From the NCBI GenBank assembly GCA_015660995.1, contig JACTUC010000025.1:1-64000 (forward strand): 64,000 nt of DNA, given 5' to 3'. Every line of letters begins with the position of its first letter. Position 1 is the first letter of the stretch. The notes beneath the pieces are model-generated. The model was not told where the DNA came from and made no database searches. It saw only the letters and a list, made by a program, of their open reading frames with translations. The DNA is from Candidatus Methanomethylicaceae archaeon (lineage in GTDB: Archaea > Thermoproteota > Methanomethylicia > Methanomethylicales > Methanomethylicaceae). Made by a program: the position numbers and the translations under genes. This document shows, one piece after another, positions 15,049 to 25,382 of the stretch.

Positions 15049-15342
15049 TCATCCCTCCTGTAGTTTTAATATGGCCGACTCCCCTGGCTCGATGATCGTG
15101 ATTGTTGTCACGTGATAGGGTTTGCCGCAGAGGCCTCCTAGATCCCAGCTGGACCCCGGATATTTGTATAGCGGGATATCGCCAGCTGCTGCCTTCAGCT
15201 TGGCGAAGAGGGTCTCAGGCGTGTTTGAAGAGACTACCACCAGCTTTGCTTTCTTCTTGCTCAGCGTCTTTAGACCAACCTTATAACCGATCTCAATCTT
15301 GCCTGTGCTCAAGGCAACCTTGAGTTCTTTCGAAAGATCCAT
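15049..15342 (-). CDS. rpl30e: Ribosomal protein eL30
   Basis: A 97-residue large-subunit protein. Conserved features include L-S-T-G-K, the G-Y-K-V-G-L-K-T helix start, K-L-V-V-V-S-S-N-T-P and the C-terminal I-I-E-P-G-E-S-A-I. The ATG at 15342 follows AGGAGG inside the end of rpoA2, with one base between that gene's stop and this start. A longer frame exists upstream but lacks support. The eL30 gene between rpoA2 and nusA is the standard archaeal arrangement. Confidence 0.95.
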   Translation of the reverse strand: MDLSKELKVALSTGKIEIGYKVGLKTLSKKKAKLVVVSSNTPETLFAKLKAAAGDIPLYKYPGSSWDLGGLCGKPYHVTTITIIEPGESAILKLQEG

Positions 15343-15343
15343 T

Positions 15344-16702
15344 CTATTCTGCCTCCTTCTGGTTTGAGAACCGCATGAAGAGTTCAACAATCCCGGTACC
15401 CAATGGTATGGGTTGCCCGACTATTACGTTTTCCGTTACGCCCTCCAATGCATCTTCCTCTCCATGTGCCGCCGCATCCAATAAATGCTTTACGGTCACC
15501 TCGAAAGCAGCCCTTGCCAGGACACTTGACTTCTCTCCGCTCACTCCATGCCTGCCGATCTGCCTTATCCTCCCTGTGGAGGTCATCAGGTCGGCAATAA
15601 GAATGACGTGCCTCATATCCACGTCCAGACCCTGCTGATCCAGAACCTGGAAGGCTTCTTTGATAATGGCGGCTCGGGCAGCCTCGATCCCCAGGACCTC
15701 TGCGATCTCGGAGACGTTGTTGGTGTAGACGCGGTTGGGGTCTATCCCCTTGATCTTCAAAACCTCTGAAAGGTTGGAGCCGTCCGTGTGGAGGATGTAC
15801 TCTTCGTTCTCCTTCTGGATCAGGACTCTCTTTATGCTCTTGATGCCCTTCAGCCTCAAGGTAAGTATCCTCTCCCTGAGCCTCTTAATTTTGTCCTGTG
15901 CGGTGACCTCTGGCGTGATTATGATGCCATTGCCCTCGATTTCGACCTTCCCGATCTTGAGCTTGACAATTGACTTTGCAATGAACTCGGCGTCCAATTG
16001 CTTATCCTGAGCAATCTCTTCGTCAACTTCGACTATGAAGGACGCGTTGACCATATCATATTCGATGCTCTTTGCAACGTTCTCGACGGCGATCCTCTCA
16101 ATTCTGGTAACAACTTCCTTAGCCTTCTCGAGGCTCCCTTTGTGGTCATCGTCTAAGAAGACGGTCATGGTGGGTGTTGACGGTATTCGCCTAGCATCCA
16201 CGATCTCGATCAGCCTTGGCAGGCCGAGGGTCACGTTGAGTTCCCTGACGCCCGCGTAATGGAAGGTCCTGAGGGTCATCTGGGTTCCAGGCTCGCCCAC
16301 TGACTGAGCTGCCACGGTCCCTGCCGCCTCCCCCGGTTCAATAAGAGCTTTTGTGTAGGCTTTGTAAGTCTCATCCACGATCTTCTTGACCTGAGCCTCT
16401 TCCATAGTCGCCCCGCTGAGCTTTGCCTCAAGTTGGGTGAGGAGATTGTCTGGCAGCATGCCTTTGTAATTCACAAGCAGCTTTTTCAAATAAGCGGCTC
16501 TGGTCTCGATTGGGGTTGCTTTCAGTCCTTCCGCCTTTGCCTTCTTTGGCTTAGCTTTGGAGGCCTTAGCAGGAGCCTCAGCATGAGCTTCGGCCTTTGT
16601 TGCCTTTCTTGCATACCCTTTCTTCGGGGACGATTTCTTGGCTTTGGCCGCCTTCGCAGTCGCCTTACCCGCTAAAGTGTCTTTTTCATTCTCTTCTGCC
16701 AT
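15344..16702 (-). CDS. rpoA2: RNA polymerase subunit A'' with Lys/Ala-rich N-terminal tail
   Basis: A 452-residue C-terminal part of the split largest subunit, containing part of the catalytic cleft. The core is typical ([19 protein letters not shown] near residue 140, and the trigger-loop/bridge region after it). The first 60 residues are unusual: very rich in Lys and Ala, with S24-S25-P26-K27-K28 and A-K-P-K-K-A-K-A, resembling a histone H1 tail. The ATG at 16702 lies one base after the rpoA1 stop and follows a GGAGG site; a longer frame to 16747 lacks support. Confidence 0.95.
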   Translation of the reverse strand: MAEENEKDTLAGKATAKAAKAKKSSPKKGYARKATKAEAHAEAPAKASKAKPKKAKAEGLKATPIETRAAYLKKLLVNYKGMLPDNLLTQLEAKLSGATMEEAQVKKIVDETYKAYTKALIEPGEAAGTVAAQSVGEPGTQMTLRTFHYAGVRELNVTLGLPRLIEIVDARRIPSTPTMTVFLDDDHKGSLEKAKEVVTRIERIAVENVAKSIEYDMVNASFIVEVDEEIAQDKQLDAEFIAKSIVKLKIGKVEIEGNGIIITPEVTAQDKIKRLRERILTLRLKGIKSIKRVLIQKENEEYILHTDGSNLSEVLKIKGIDPNRVYTNNVSEIAEVLGIEAARAAIIKEAFQVLDQQGLDVDMRHVILIADLMTSTGRIRQIGRHGVSGEKSSVLARAAFEVTVKHLLDAAAHGEEDALEGVTENVIVGQPIPLGTGIVELFMRFSNQKEAE

Positions 16703-16703
16703 C

Positions 16704-19361
16704 TCATTTGCCTCCTGCGCTAATGACCCGTTCAATAATCTTGTCAATGTTTACGGCTTTGCCGTGGTCGCTCTTGGCGGGGTCTACACCGTCGTCTCCA
16801 TACTTAAACTGGAGTATCGAGCCGTCGGTTCCCCTTACGGTGCCATCGTACTCCACCCTTACATCCTGGAGGGCGTTAATGAGCCGCCTCTGCATATAGC
16901 CGCTCTGGCTTGTCCTGACGGCAGTGTCCACAAGCCCCTCCCTCCCGCCCATGGCGTGGAAGAAGAACTCTATCGGGTTGAGCTTATCTTTGTAGCTACT
17001 ATACACGAAGCCATGTGCCCTTGCGCCCAAATCGCCTTGCTTGAAGTGTGGGAGCGTTCGGCCTTGGTAACCCCTGATGACCCTCTCGCCTCTCACCGAC
17101 TGTTGGCCCACGCAGGCCACCATATGTGCGAGGTTCATGAGGCTCCCCCTGGCGCCCGTCCTTGCCATCAGAAGAGCGGTGTTTCCGTCCTTGAGATTCG
17201 ATCCAGCGATTTCACCTGCCTTCTCCCTCGCTTCCTCAAGCTCTTGCATGATCTTGGTCTCGAGTGTCTCTTCCAAGGTCCTGCCAGGGAGACGCTCGAG
17301 CAACCCCTGGTTGTAGATGGATATGAGCTTGGCAGTCTTGTCCTCCGCCTCGCCCACGACGACGCTTACCTTGTCCTTTGCCTGCTGTGGCAGTTCCTCG
17401 TCGTCAAGACCTATGGTCAGTCCACGGGTGTCAATAAAAGAAAGAAATAGCTTGAAGGCCTTGTCTATGTAGAATCTGCCCATATCGGTGCCATAGTCCT
17501 TGATGAGCCTATGGAGAATGCTCTCCGGCTGGCCAGCACCTATGGCTTTCTTGTCGATGACGCCCGAGATCAACTGCCCGTTCTTTATCACGACGTAGGC
17601 ATCGTGCTCGCATTCCTCCTTTTTGCATGTGGGGCACTTTAGGCAGATGTTTGATTTCAATGTGTAATTGAAGTCCTTGGGGAAGAACAGGCTCGCAAGC
17701 TGCTTGCCGGTCCACAGCTCCTCTGGCTCGGTAATTGCCGGCTCGGGTAGGTCACCGTCAAAGCCCGAACTGGTGAGCAACTGGGACGCCTCCTCTCTTG
17801 TTACCTGGGTCTCCTTCCTTGTGAGCATGTACCCGCCGGAGATGTAGTCTTGTATCCCCCCCATTATGGGTCCGCCATACCTCGGGGAGAGTATCTGCTC
17901 TTGGACTAGCATCAGGACAAGTGCCTCTGCCCTTGCCTCTTCGCTTTGCGGGACATGAAGGTTCATCTCATCCCCGTCGAAGTCAGCGTTGTAAGGCGGA
18001 CAGACACATAGGTTGAGCCTGAATGTCTTGTAGGGCAGTACCCTAACCCTGTGTGCCATTATTGACATCCTGTGCAGGGAGGGCTGCCTGTTGAAAAGTA
18101 CGACATCGCCATTCTTTAGATGCCTCTCAACCTCGTACCCAACCTCTACTGAGTCTGCAATCGTCTTCCTGTCCTTGGGGAAGCGGAGGTCTATCCTTCT
18201 ACCGTCCGGTCGGATTATGTAGTTGGCGCCAGGATGGTCGTCTGGGCCATTCTGGATAAGGATCTTCATCTGCTCCAAGTTGTACTTGTTGATCCTCTCA
18301 GGAATTGTGAGCAGCTTTGCGATGTCGAATGGTATGCCAACCTCGTTAATGCTGATTATTGGGTCTGGGGATATGACTGTTCTCGCAGAGAAGTCTACCC
18401 TCTTACCGGAAAGGTTTGATCTGAACCTGCCTTCTTTGCCTTTGAGCCGCTGTGCGATCGTCCTCAGCGGCCTGCCAGACCTGTGCCTCGCCGGCGGTAT
18501 GCCGGAAGTCTCGTTATCGAAATAAGTGGTAATATGGTACTGGAGGAGTTCCCAAAGGTCCTCGATAATCAGCTGCGGAGCGCCAGCGTCGATATTCTCC
18601 TTCAGGCGCTCGTTGATCCTGATAATGTCGACAAGCTTGTGGGTCAGGTCGTCCTCTGATCTTACGCCGGATTCCAGCGTAATCGAGGGCCTTGCCGCTG
18701 ATGGCGGGACTGGGAGGACTGTGAGCACCATCCATTCCGGTCTTGCTAGCAAGGGATCCAAACCCATCAAAGCTGCATCTTGGTCAGTAAGTCTCTCGAG
18801 TCTCGATCTGATCTCATTGGCTGCCAGCTTGACATTGCCCTCTTTGTGTTCCTCATAGTAGGTGGTCGGCTTCTCAAACTTGATCTTATACTGCTCCTGC
18901 CCGCAGTAGGGGCACTCCGATGTCTTGTTGGCCTTCTTGGTGATTCTGTCTGCAAGCTTGAACCGGAGCTGCGGCCACCTTCTCTTGTAGCGCTCCATCA
19001 TGAGTGTATATTTCTCGTATTCCTCTTTGGCAAGCAACAGCTTGCCGCAGTTCCAGCAGGTCGCCCTGAGCATCAAGTAGACCGTCTTGGCAAAGCCTGG
19101 GTGGATCACTGGCCTCGCCATCTCGATGTGGCCAAAGTGACCTGGGCACTGCCCAACTCGGTTTCCGCAGGTCTGGCACTTTTGGCCGGGTTCGATTGTG
19201 CCGAGCCGTCTGTCCATGAGCCCTGCCTCAATCGGGACGCCGTCCTCGTCGTATGTGTCAGCAGTGATGATATTAACGACGGACATCTTCCTAATGTCCT
19301 CAGGTGAGAGCAGCCCGAACTTGATTGCCTTCATTGCTTTGGCTATATCGCTGAGTGACAT
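16704..19361 (-). CDS. rpoA1: RNA polymerase subunit A'
   Basis: An 885-residue N-terminal part of the largest subunit. It has an N-terminal zinc site (C-Q-T-C-G...C-P-G-H-F-G-H), a second Cys pair C-W-N-C-G, and the catalytic magnesium motif [10 protein letters not shown]. Another C-x2-C group (C-L-K-C-P-T-C) lies downstream. Length matches archaeal A'. It starts five bases after rpoB and runs into rpoA2, the canonical archaeal split. Confidence 0.98.
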   Translation of the reverse strand: MSLSDIAKAMKAIKFGLLSPEDIRKMSVVNIITADTYDEDGVPIEAGLMDRRLGTIEPGQKCQTCGNRVGQCPGHFGHIEMARPVIHPGFAKTVYLMLRATCWNCGKLLLAKEEYEKYTLMMERYKRRWPQLRFKLADRITKKANKTSECPYCGQEQYKIKFEKPTTYYEEHKEGNVKLAANEIRSRLERLTDQDAALMGLDPLLARPEWMVLTVLPVPPSAARPSITLESGVRSEDDLTHKLVDIIRINERLKENIDAGAPQLIIEDLWELLQYHITTYFDNETSGIPPARHRSGRPLRTIAQRLKGKEGRFRSNLSGKRVDFSARTVISPDPIISINEVGIPFDIAKLLTIPERINKYNLEQMKILIQNGPDDHPGANYIIRPDGRRIDLRFPKDRKTIADSVEVGYEVERHLKNGDVVLFNRQPSLHRMSIMAHRVRVLPYKTFRLNLCVCPPYNADFDGDEMNLHVPQSEEARAEALVLMLVQEQILSPRYGGPIMGGIQDYISGGYMLTRKETQVTREEASQLLTSSGFDGDLPEPAITEPEELWTGKQLASLFFPKDFNYTLKSNICLKCPTCKKEECEHDAYVVIKNGQLISGVIDKKAIGAGQPESILHRLIKDYGTDMGRFYIDKAFKLFLSFIDTRGLTIGLDDEELPQQAKDKVSVVVGEAEDKTAKLISIYNQGLLERLPGRTLEETLETKIMQELEEAREKAGEIAGSNLKDGNTALLMARTGARGSLMNLAHMVACVGQQSVRGERVIRGYQGRTLPHFKQGDLGARAHGFVYSSYKDKLNPIEFFFHAMGGREGLVDTAVRTSQSGYMQRRLINALQDVRVEYDGTVRGTDGSILQFKYGDDGVDPAKSDHGKAVNIDKIIERVISAGGK

Positions 19362-19365
19362 GTTT

Positions 19366-22300
19366 CTACACCTTCTCCTCTAGTTTCAGCCTCGGCGCTA
19401 TCCCGAGACTCATGAGCTCCTGCAGAAGTAGTTTGAAAGCATATGACATGACAACGCGGGTAGTCTTTGCCTTGTCCCCGCAGATTGGGCAAACATGCTT
19501 GTCCTTAACACGGTCGTAGTAAGCTATCAGGCCGCAATCTTCGCAGATGTTGATCACTGTCCTATCCGACTCGTCCAGCAGCCTCTCCTTGAGGAGCATA
19601 GCAGCTCCATGGGCAATGAGGCAGTCGCGCTCCATCTCCCCGAACCTGAGGCCGCCTTCCCTGGCCCTGCCCTCTGTTGGCTGCCTTGTGAGGATCTGTA
19701 CAGGCCCTCTGGCTCTTGCATGCATCTTGTCGGCAACCATGTGGTGCAGTTTGAGGTAGTAAGCTATGCCTATGAAGACCTCCGCCTCGAGTACCCTGCC
19801 TGTCCTGCCATCATACATAATTTCCTTGCCTGACGGCTTGAAGCCAGCATCCCGCAGCAGCGCCTTCATCGTCTTCTCGTCGCTCCCGCAGAAAGCAGTG
19901 CCGTCGATCGGTTTGCCCGAAACAGCAAAGGCCTTGCCTCCCAGCACTTCAAGGAGCTGCCCCAAGGTCATCCTTGACGGGATAGCGTGGGGGTTGATTA
20001 TGAGGTCTGGCACAACGCCATCCTCGGTGAAGGGCATGTCATACTGTGGCACCAGCATACCTATGACCCCTTTCTGCCCGTGCCTAGATGCGAACTTGTC
20101 CCCAAGCTCTGGGATCCTCTCGTTTCTGACCCTAATCTTTACCAACTTGTTGCCATCCGAGGTTTCGGTGACAAGGACGAGGTCGACGATGCCATCCTCG
20201 CCTGCCCTCATGGAAACGGAGGTCTCCCTCCTCACAGGTCCTGTGGACTCGAACTCCCTGTATTCCTCGAGGAACCTTGGTGGGCTCGTCTTTCCGACCA
20301 AGACATCCCCTCCCCCGACTATTGACTCCGGTTCGATCATACCGTCATCTCCGAGGAAGCGGTAGGACTCGCTTGTCCTATAGCCCCTGACACTAGGTGC
20401 CGGAGTCTCAATCTTGTCCTCCTGGCCACCTGGGTACCTCCGCTCTTCGGTCTCGTAACACCTGAAGAAGGATGATCTGGCTAGGCCCCTGTCGACGGAG
20501 GACTTGTTCATTATTAGGGCGTCCTCTATGTTGTAGCCCGCATGGGAGAGTATGGCAACAACAAAGTTCTGCCCTGCGGGGCGCCTGTCAAGCTCCAGCG
20601 TCTTGGCTGATCTTGTGTTGACCAAGGGTTTCTGTGGATAATGTAATAGGTGCCCTCTGGTGTCGAGGCGCTTTGAGAAGTTTGCAGCGTAGAAACCCAG
20701 CGACTGCTTGACCATTGCAGAGCCGTAGGTGTTCCTGGGCGACTGGTTTGCCTCGAGGAAGGGGATCATTGAGGCGCTGATGCCGAGAATCGTCGACGGC
20801 ACGATCTCCATGTGCGATCTTTCCTTGTCGAGGTCCTCCGTGTTAAGTGCGATGTAAGAGTTCTCTTCTTCCTCCGCATCCAGGTACTCTACTATCCCCT
20901 GTAGAACTAAGTCATTCCACGACCACTCGCCAGCAGCAAGCTTCTCGACATGCTCCTTAGCGAGCCGTGTTGAGCCTCCGTCCACGATTATAAGCGGGCG
21001 CCTCACTCGCCCTGCATCGCAGTTGACGTAAATCTCGTTGATCGTCTCAGTGCTGTAGAGCGCTACGTTTACCTCGTGGCTTACTCTACCCCTCCGCCTC
21101 AGCTTCCTCATCTCGCTGACGAGGAGCTCCGGCTTCTGGTGGATGCCTATCAGCCTGCCGTTGAGTATGACTTTGGCTCCGCTGAGACCCTTCTGCCTGG
21201 CACCCTCTATCTGTTCGGTCTCGAGCTCATAGAGGAGTTCCTCAACGGGTTTCTCATCCACGCCCACGGATATGAAAGCCATGAGCGCAAGGTTCTTGAC
21301 CAGCCCGCAATTTGGACCCTCGGGTGTCTCGCTTGGGCACAGCCTGCCCCATTGCGTCGAGTGGAGGTCCCTTGCCTCGAAGTGTGGTTGGCTCCTGCTT
21401 AGCGGCGAGATTATCCTCCTAAGGTGGCCAACTGTTGAGAGGTAGTTCGTTCGGTCAAGCAGCTGACTCACACCGGCCTTGCCGCCGACCCAGTTGCCTG
21501 TTGCAAGAGCGTGCCTCAACCTTTCAGTTATAACATCAGCCCTTACCAGTGTGGGTATCGAAACTCTTCTGCTCCTGCTCTTGGCTCTCTCGAGCTGGTA
21601 CTTCATGTCACGGCAGAAACTCTTGAAGGCGACGCGGTAGAGGCTTGCAAGCAAGTCGCCGGCGAGTTTCAGCCTTTTATTGGCATAGTGATCCTTATCG
21701 TCGGATTTTCTCCGCCCTATGGAAAGTTCGAGAATCTTCTCTCCCATTTGACCGAGGAAGAGGGACTTCTTCTTTCTGTCGTTGGGGGTCATACCCAGGT
21801 GGGGCAGTAGGTATTTGTCCAGTATCTGCTCGGCTCTCTGGATCCTAAAGTCGCTGGTCTGACCAATAGCGACCCTGTTTCCAATGTAATCAAGAGCGTC
21901 TTTCACGCTGTTTATATCGACGCCAGCCTCGAGCGTGGGGATCAGGGATTTCTGAACTTCTGCCTCGTTGGAGACGAACTCGACTAGCTCCTTGTCGGAT
22001 GCGACACCCAACGCCTTCATTAGAATAGAAAGCGATATCCTCCCGGGTATGGAGGGGAATGTAACCTGCAAGTCTCCTCCTTTCATCCTCTCGACGGTGA
22101 CCGGCACGCGGAATCCCGATGTAGCAGAGAAGACCTTGGCGACGTGAGTGACTGGGGAAGTGCCGTCCATTACATCCACGAGGATTCGGTTAACTGCAAG
22201 ATCTTCCTGTATTACAACAACTCTCTCGGAGCCGTTTATGATGAAATAGCCGCCGGGATCGGCGGGGTCCTCGCCTGCCTTGATGAGCTCTTCCTTGCTC

Positions 22301-22698
22301 ATCTTGGAGAGGATACAGTAGCCTGATTTGACCATAATTGGGAGCTTGCCAACATATACCTCGATTGGTTCTTCCTCATATCCGTCCTCAACTGGGGCGA
22401 CTGTCAGGTACATTGAAGAGGCATAGCTCAGGTTCCTCTGTCTTGCCTCCATAGGTAGGATCTCCTTCTCAGAACCGTCAGCTTCATGGATAGTCGGGCG
22501 CTTGACCGCGAGCTTGCCAAGCTTTATCTTGTAGCCTGGCAGGTCTGTCTCAATGACGCCTTGCTCGTCCACGATCTCTTGCAGCTTATTCTTTATGAAA
22601 TCGTCAAATGAATCGAGGTGTTGTCTGACCAGACCCTTCTCTTTGAAGAAGGACTCCATCAGTACCCATCTATCATCCATACCAATATTGCTCAACAA
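19366..22698 (-). CDS. rpoB: RNA polymerase subunit B (unsplit)
   Basis: A 1110-residue second-largest subunit in one piece, unlike the B'/B'' split of many methanogens and halophiles. Features include [11 protein letters not shown] in the lobe, [16 protein letters not shown], the H-G-Q-K-G-V-I-G motif and a C-terminal zinc finger C-E-D-C-G...C-P-I-C-G. The start may be TTG 22698, six bases after a GGTGA site, or ATG 22680. It follows rpoH directly. Confidence 0.97.
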   Translation of the reverse strand: MLSNIGMDDRWVLMESFFKEKGLVRQHLDSFDDFIKNKLQEIVDEQGVIETDLPGYKIKLGKLAVKRPTIHEADGSEKEILPMEARQRNLSYASSMYLTVAPVEDGYEEEPIEVYVGKLPIMVKSGYCILSKMSKEELIKAGEDPADPGGYFIINGSERVVVIQEDLAVNRILVDVMDGTSPVTHVAKVFSATSGFRVPVTVERMKGGDLQVTFPSIPGRISLSILMKALGVASDKELVEFVSNEAEVQKSLIPTLEAGVDINSVKDALDYIGNRVAIGQTSDFRIQRAEQILDKYLLPHLGMTPNDRKKKSLFLGQMGEKILELSIGRRKSDDKDHYANKRLKLAGDLLASLYRVAFKSFCRDMKYQLERAKSRSRRVSIPTLVRADVITERLRHALATGNWVGGKAGVSQLLDRTNYLSTVGHLRRIISPLSRSQPHFEARDLHSTQWGRLCPSETPEGPNCGLVKNLALMAFISVGVDEKPVEELLYELETEQIEGARQKGLSGAKVILNGRLIGIHQKPELLVSEMRKLRRRGRVSHEVNVALYSTETINEIYVNCDAGRVRRPLIIVDGGSTRLAKEHVEKLAAGEWSWNDLVLQGIVEYLDAEEEENSYIALNTEDLDKERSHMEIVPSTILGISASMIPFLEANQSPRNTYGSAMVKQSLGFYAANFSKRLDTRGHLLHYPQKPLVNTRSAKTLELDRRPAGQNFVVAILSHAGYNIEDALIMNKSSVDRGLARSSFFRCYETEERRYPGGQEDKIETPAPSVRGYRTSESYRFLGDDGMIEPESIVGGGDVLVGKTSPPRFLEEYREFESTGPVRRETSVSMRAGEDGIVDLVLVTETSDGNKLVKIRVRNERIPELGDKFASRHGQKGVIGMLVPQYDMPFTEDGVVPDLIINPHAIPSRMTLGQLLEVLGGKAFAVSGKPIDGTAFCGSDEKTMKALLRDAGFKPSGKEIMYDGRTGRVLEAEVFIGIAYYLKLHHMVADKMHARARGPVQILTRQPTEGRAREGGLRFGEMERDCLIAHGAAMLLKERLLDESDRTVINICEDCGLIAYYDRVKDKHVCPICGDKAKTTRVVMSYAFKLLLQELMSLGIAPRLKLEEKV

Positions 22699-22701
22699 AA
22701 C

Positions 22702-22941
22702 TCACCCTGGAACACAGTAGCGGTAACCCACAGACTGCTCAGCAACGGGGCTCTTTCTGGTAATCTTCAAGACATCCCCAGGCTTTGCGCCTATCTCCTT
22801 ACAGACGGGATCGCTGCGCCTTATCCATGGAAGGTCTTCCTTCTTTATTCCGTAGGTATGCCTTAGAGCCTCAATCTCTTCCTTCTTTAGGATTTCGAAT
22901 TGAGGTACGAGTTCGTGCTTTAGAATTTCGAACTTGACCAT
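22702..22941 (-). CDS. rpoH: RNA polymerase subunit H (Rpb5-like)
   Basis: A 79-residue protein equivalent to the C-terminal domain of eukaryotic Rpb5, in the polymerase jaw. Signature segments are H-E-L-V-P-x-F-E-I-L, L-P-W-I-R-R-S-D-P-V, A-K-P-G-D-V-L-K-I-T-R-K-S and the C-terminal Y-R-Y-C-V-P-G. ATG 22941 follows a GGTGGG site; an upstream Met eight codons earlier adds residues not seen in homologues. It heads the rpoH-B-A1-A2-rpl30e-nusA operon. Confidence 0.95.
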   Translation of the reverse strand: MVKFEILKHELVPQFEILKKEEIEALRHTYGIKKEDLPWIRRSDPVCKEIGAKPGDVLKITRKSPVAEQSVGYRYCVPG

Positions 22942-23066
22942 ATACAATCCCACCATTAACTCCACAAAAGATGCTAAATGCCCAGCAGCAGAGCTATCAA
23001 TTGGAAAAAAAACGTCTTTAATAAAGATTCCTATTTTTCAGGCAGTTTAGAGTTTGAAATGAGTGG

Positions 23067-23208
23067 TGGTCCCGCCCGCCGGACTTGAACCAGCGACCAC
23101 CCGGTAATTGCCCATGCTGGCGCCGGGACATGTACCGCACGAGTGCGAATTCCCCGTCGCGACCACATTGGTCTACAGCCGGGCGCTCTACCACTGAGCT
23201 AGGGCGGG
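23067..23208 (-). tRNA. tRNA-Tyr (GTA) with a 67-nt intron
   Basis: On the minus strand, exon 1 (23173-23208) gives acceptor CCCGCCC, D-arm GCTC/GAGC and anticodon stem CCCGG with loop CTGTAG. Exon 2 (23067-23105) gives A-CCGGG, T-arm GCTGG-TTCAAGT-CCGGC, acceptor GGGCGGG and encoded ACCA. The intron (23106-23172) sits after position 37, the canonical archaeal site. Exon boundaries are set by restoring a seven-base anticodon loop. Confidence 0.95.
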
Positions 23209-23314
23209 TCGAGATAGAATTGACAAACCGAAATTAAAAGCTTTTCTTGAGGAGGGAAAATTTAGGGATACATTAGGGGCTTTTACCAAGAGAGGTAACA
23301 TATTTTGATAAATC

Positions 23315-25324
23315 TCAATGTTGCTGAGAGTAGAAGTTCAGCACCACGCTGTCGAGCGGCTCGCATTCCTCTACGGACCTTAGGCGGCTTCTGATCCATT
23401 CGGGAAGCAAATTCGCCAGGTATCTGGTGGAGTATCTGTAGTCCATGAAGACCACCACCCCCCTATCGTCCAAATTCCTGAAGGGGCGACCTGCGGCTTG
23501 GGAGGCTTTCCGCATAGCGGGCAGGACATAGCCGTACTCCTTACCCCTGCCCGGGAAGACCATATCATAGTATTCTATCTGGGACTCGACCTTCTCAGTG
23601 GGCTTCGGGTACGGTACACCGACTATCACCACAGAGTTCATCTCGTTCCCAGGGTAATCCTCGCCTTCGCTGAACCTTCCGCCCATTACGCCGACAAGGA
23701 CTGCCCCACCCTTCAGACCCATCGATTTGAACTTGTCAAGCAGTTTGTCCTGGTCTGTTGATCTAACCTTCTGACGCTCCACAAATGCGGGCTTCGCAAC
23801 GGAAGCCTCAAGGCCGCAGCCTAGCAAGCCCTCCATGACATCGTAGGAGGAGCAGAAGACCCCAGAATTCCCAGGCGTTGACCGGACTACCTCGGAGATC
23901 TTTGAGACCATTTTGCGGTAAACATCCTCGCCGCGCCGTTCGTAATGGGTGGAAAGACCTTTGCAGGCTAGGAAGAGAGTCTGCCCATCCTCGAAGGGCG
24001 AGGGAAGCGTTACCTTGATGGATTCTTCTGGGAGGCCCACCATCTCGCGGTAGGCATCCATATTCTCTAGCGTGCCAGACATGCTTATGGTTGATGGGAC
24101 GGATTTTATTACCTCGGAAATAGAGGAGCGCGGATCGAGAGAGACTATCTCCAATCGAGATGGTTTCACCCTATTGGTTTCCTCGTCGATCGGACCACCA
24201 AGCGTAGCTTTGCCAACAGATTCTATTATGTGCACAAAGTCGCGTCTTTCTGAGGTCTCCACTGCTCTTATGAAGAATTCGCAGAGCCTATGGATGTAGG
24301 AGCGCGGCAGCTTGCCCTTGGAGAGGAGGTGCGCTTTTATGCTCTCTCCAAAGGCATGTGACTCCTCAAGGAATATCGGTAAGGGATTTCCGACATGTGC
24401 ATTCTTTGCAGCTTTTTCAGCCAAGCCCTTCAGGTCGACAATATGCTCTCCCATTTCCATGCAACTCACATCGTCTGCCAGCAGCTCAGAGAATCTTTTC
24501 ATGGAGGCTTTGCCGTAACGGTCCGCCTCCTCGGTTGCGTAAGTGATCGAGATGGATGTGATCTGATCGCTCTCAAATTCGTTGGCTATTTCGGGTAGGT
24601 TGTGAGCCTCGTCCAGGATCAGTGCATATTGCGTTATGGATCTCCCGGAGCCACCTAATTTCTTGAGGAAATTGTCCCTGATCTTCCTGTTGAACAGGTA
24701 GGCGTAGCTGAGGGCGACGACGTCGACGTGCGGCAGCAGAAGCTTTGTGATCTCGTAGGGGCACATCTCGTTCTCCTTGGATCTGGTGATCAACTCATAG
24801 GCAGGGGTCGGCACGCTCAAGATTTCGTCCCGCAGGGCGCGCCAGACCCTACGATCCTCATCGACGTTTGTGTAGTAAGGGCACTTCCCGCTCTCAATTA
24901 GATCTGAGCAGAGCTCCATCATCGTCCGGGAATCCCTCGAAAGGCGGAGCACCGCCTCGTTGACGCACATTTCCGCCCTCCCCCGGATGGATATCCCAGA
25001 GACCCTTTCCTTCCCATTTATCGCCACAAGCTCCTCGACGACCCTGTCGAGCTCCTTGTAGGTTCTGGCTGCGTAGAGTACCCGAAGGTTGAGCTCCTTG
25101 CAAGCCTGCAATCCCCCTGCCAAGGCACCTACGGTCTTGCCCAGGCCGCTAGCACCATCAACAATGGCGTGGGTGTTCCCCTTGATAGCATCGTACACCA
25201 CAGAAAGAAGCCGTTCCTGGTTAGGCTTGAAGGAAGGGTATGGAAAATACCGCCATTCGGGTGGGGGCAAAGAATGCACCACTGCTCTACATAATGGTGG
25301 GTAATTAATAGCTTCCTGATACAA
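23315..25324 (-). CDS. xpd: XPD/Rad3-like 5'-3' DNA helicase with Fe-S domain
   Basis: A 669-residue superfamily 2 helicase. Walker A is D-G-A-S-G-L-G-K-T at about residues 56-64. C120, C139, C148 and C188 are the four ligands of the [4Fe-4S] cluster typical of XPD. Motif II is L-I-L-D-E-A-H-N. The C-terminal domain has the G-R-x-x-E-G-E-D-Y-P-G motif and Q-A-A-G-R-P-F-R. It unwinds DNA in repair and related processes. The start at 25324 may be slightly early; a GTG about 15 codons in precedes the conserved region. It diverges from the mevalonate-pathway operon. Confidence 0.93.
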   Translation of the reverse strand: MYQEAINYPPLCRAVVHSLPPPEWRYFPYPSFKPNQERLLSVVYDAIKGNTHAIVDGASGLGKTVGALAGGLQACKELNLRVLYAARTYKELDRVVEELVAINGKERVSGISIRGRAEMCVNEAVLRLSRDSRTMMELCSDLIESGKCPYYTNVDEDRRVWRALRDEILSVPTPAYELITRSKENEMCPYEITKLLLPHVDVVALSYAYLFNRKIRDNFLKKLGGSGRSITQYALILDEAHNLPEIANEFESDQITSISITYATEEADRYGKASMKRFSELLADDVSCMEMGEHIVDLKGLAEKAAKNAHVGNPLPIFLEESHAFGESIKAHLLSKGKLPRSYIHRLCEFFIRAVETSERRDFVHIIESVGKATLGGPIDEETNRVKPSRLEIVSLDPRSSISEVIKSVPSTISMSGTLENMDAYREMVGLPEESIKVTLPSPFEDGQTLFLACKGLSTHYERRGEDVYRKMVSKISEVVRSTPGNSGVFCSSYDVMEGLLGCGLEASVAKPAFVERQKVRSTDQDKLLDKFKSMGLKGGAVLVGVMGGRFSEGEDYPGNEMNSVVIVGVPYPKPTEKVESQIEYYDMVFPGRGKEYGYVLPAMRKASQAAGRPFRNLDDRGVVVFMDYRYSTRYLANLLPEWIRSRLRSVEECEPLDSVVLNFYSQQH

Positions 25325-25382
25325 AAAGGTTTTAGCTCTGGCGATGTCCTATGATATTGTCAATAGTTTGGGGGAGGCCATA

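Noticed and set aside
14530-15063. Plus-strand open frame opposite nusA
   Set aside because: It is antisense to a conserved gene and its residue composition is that of a mirrored frame.
16638-17450. Long plus-strand open frame opposite rpoA1
   Set aside because: It is a shadow of the strongly conserved polymerase gene, with no ribosome site and no recognisable protein.
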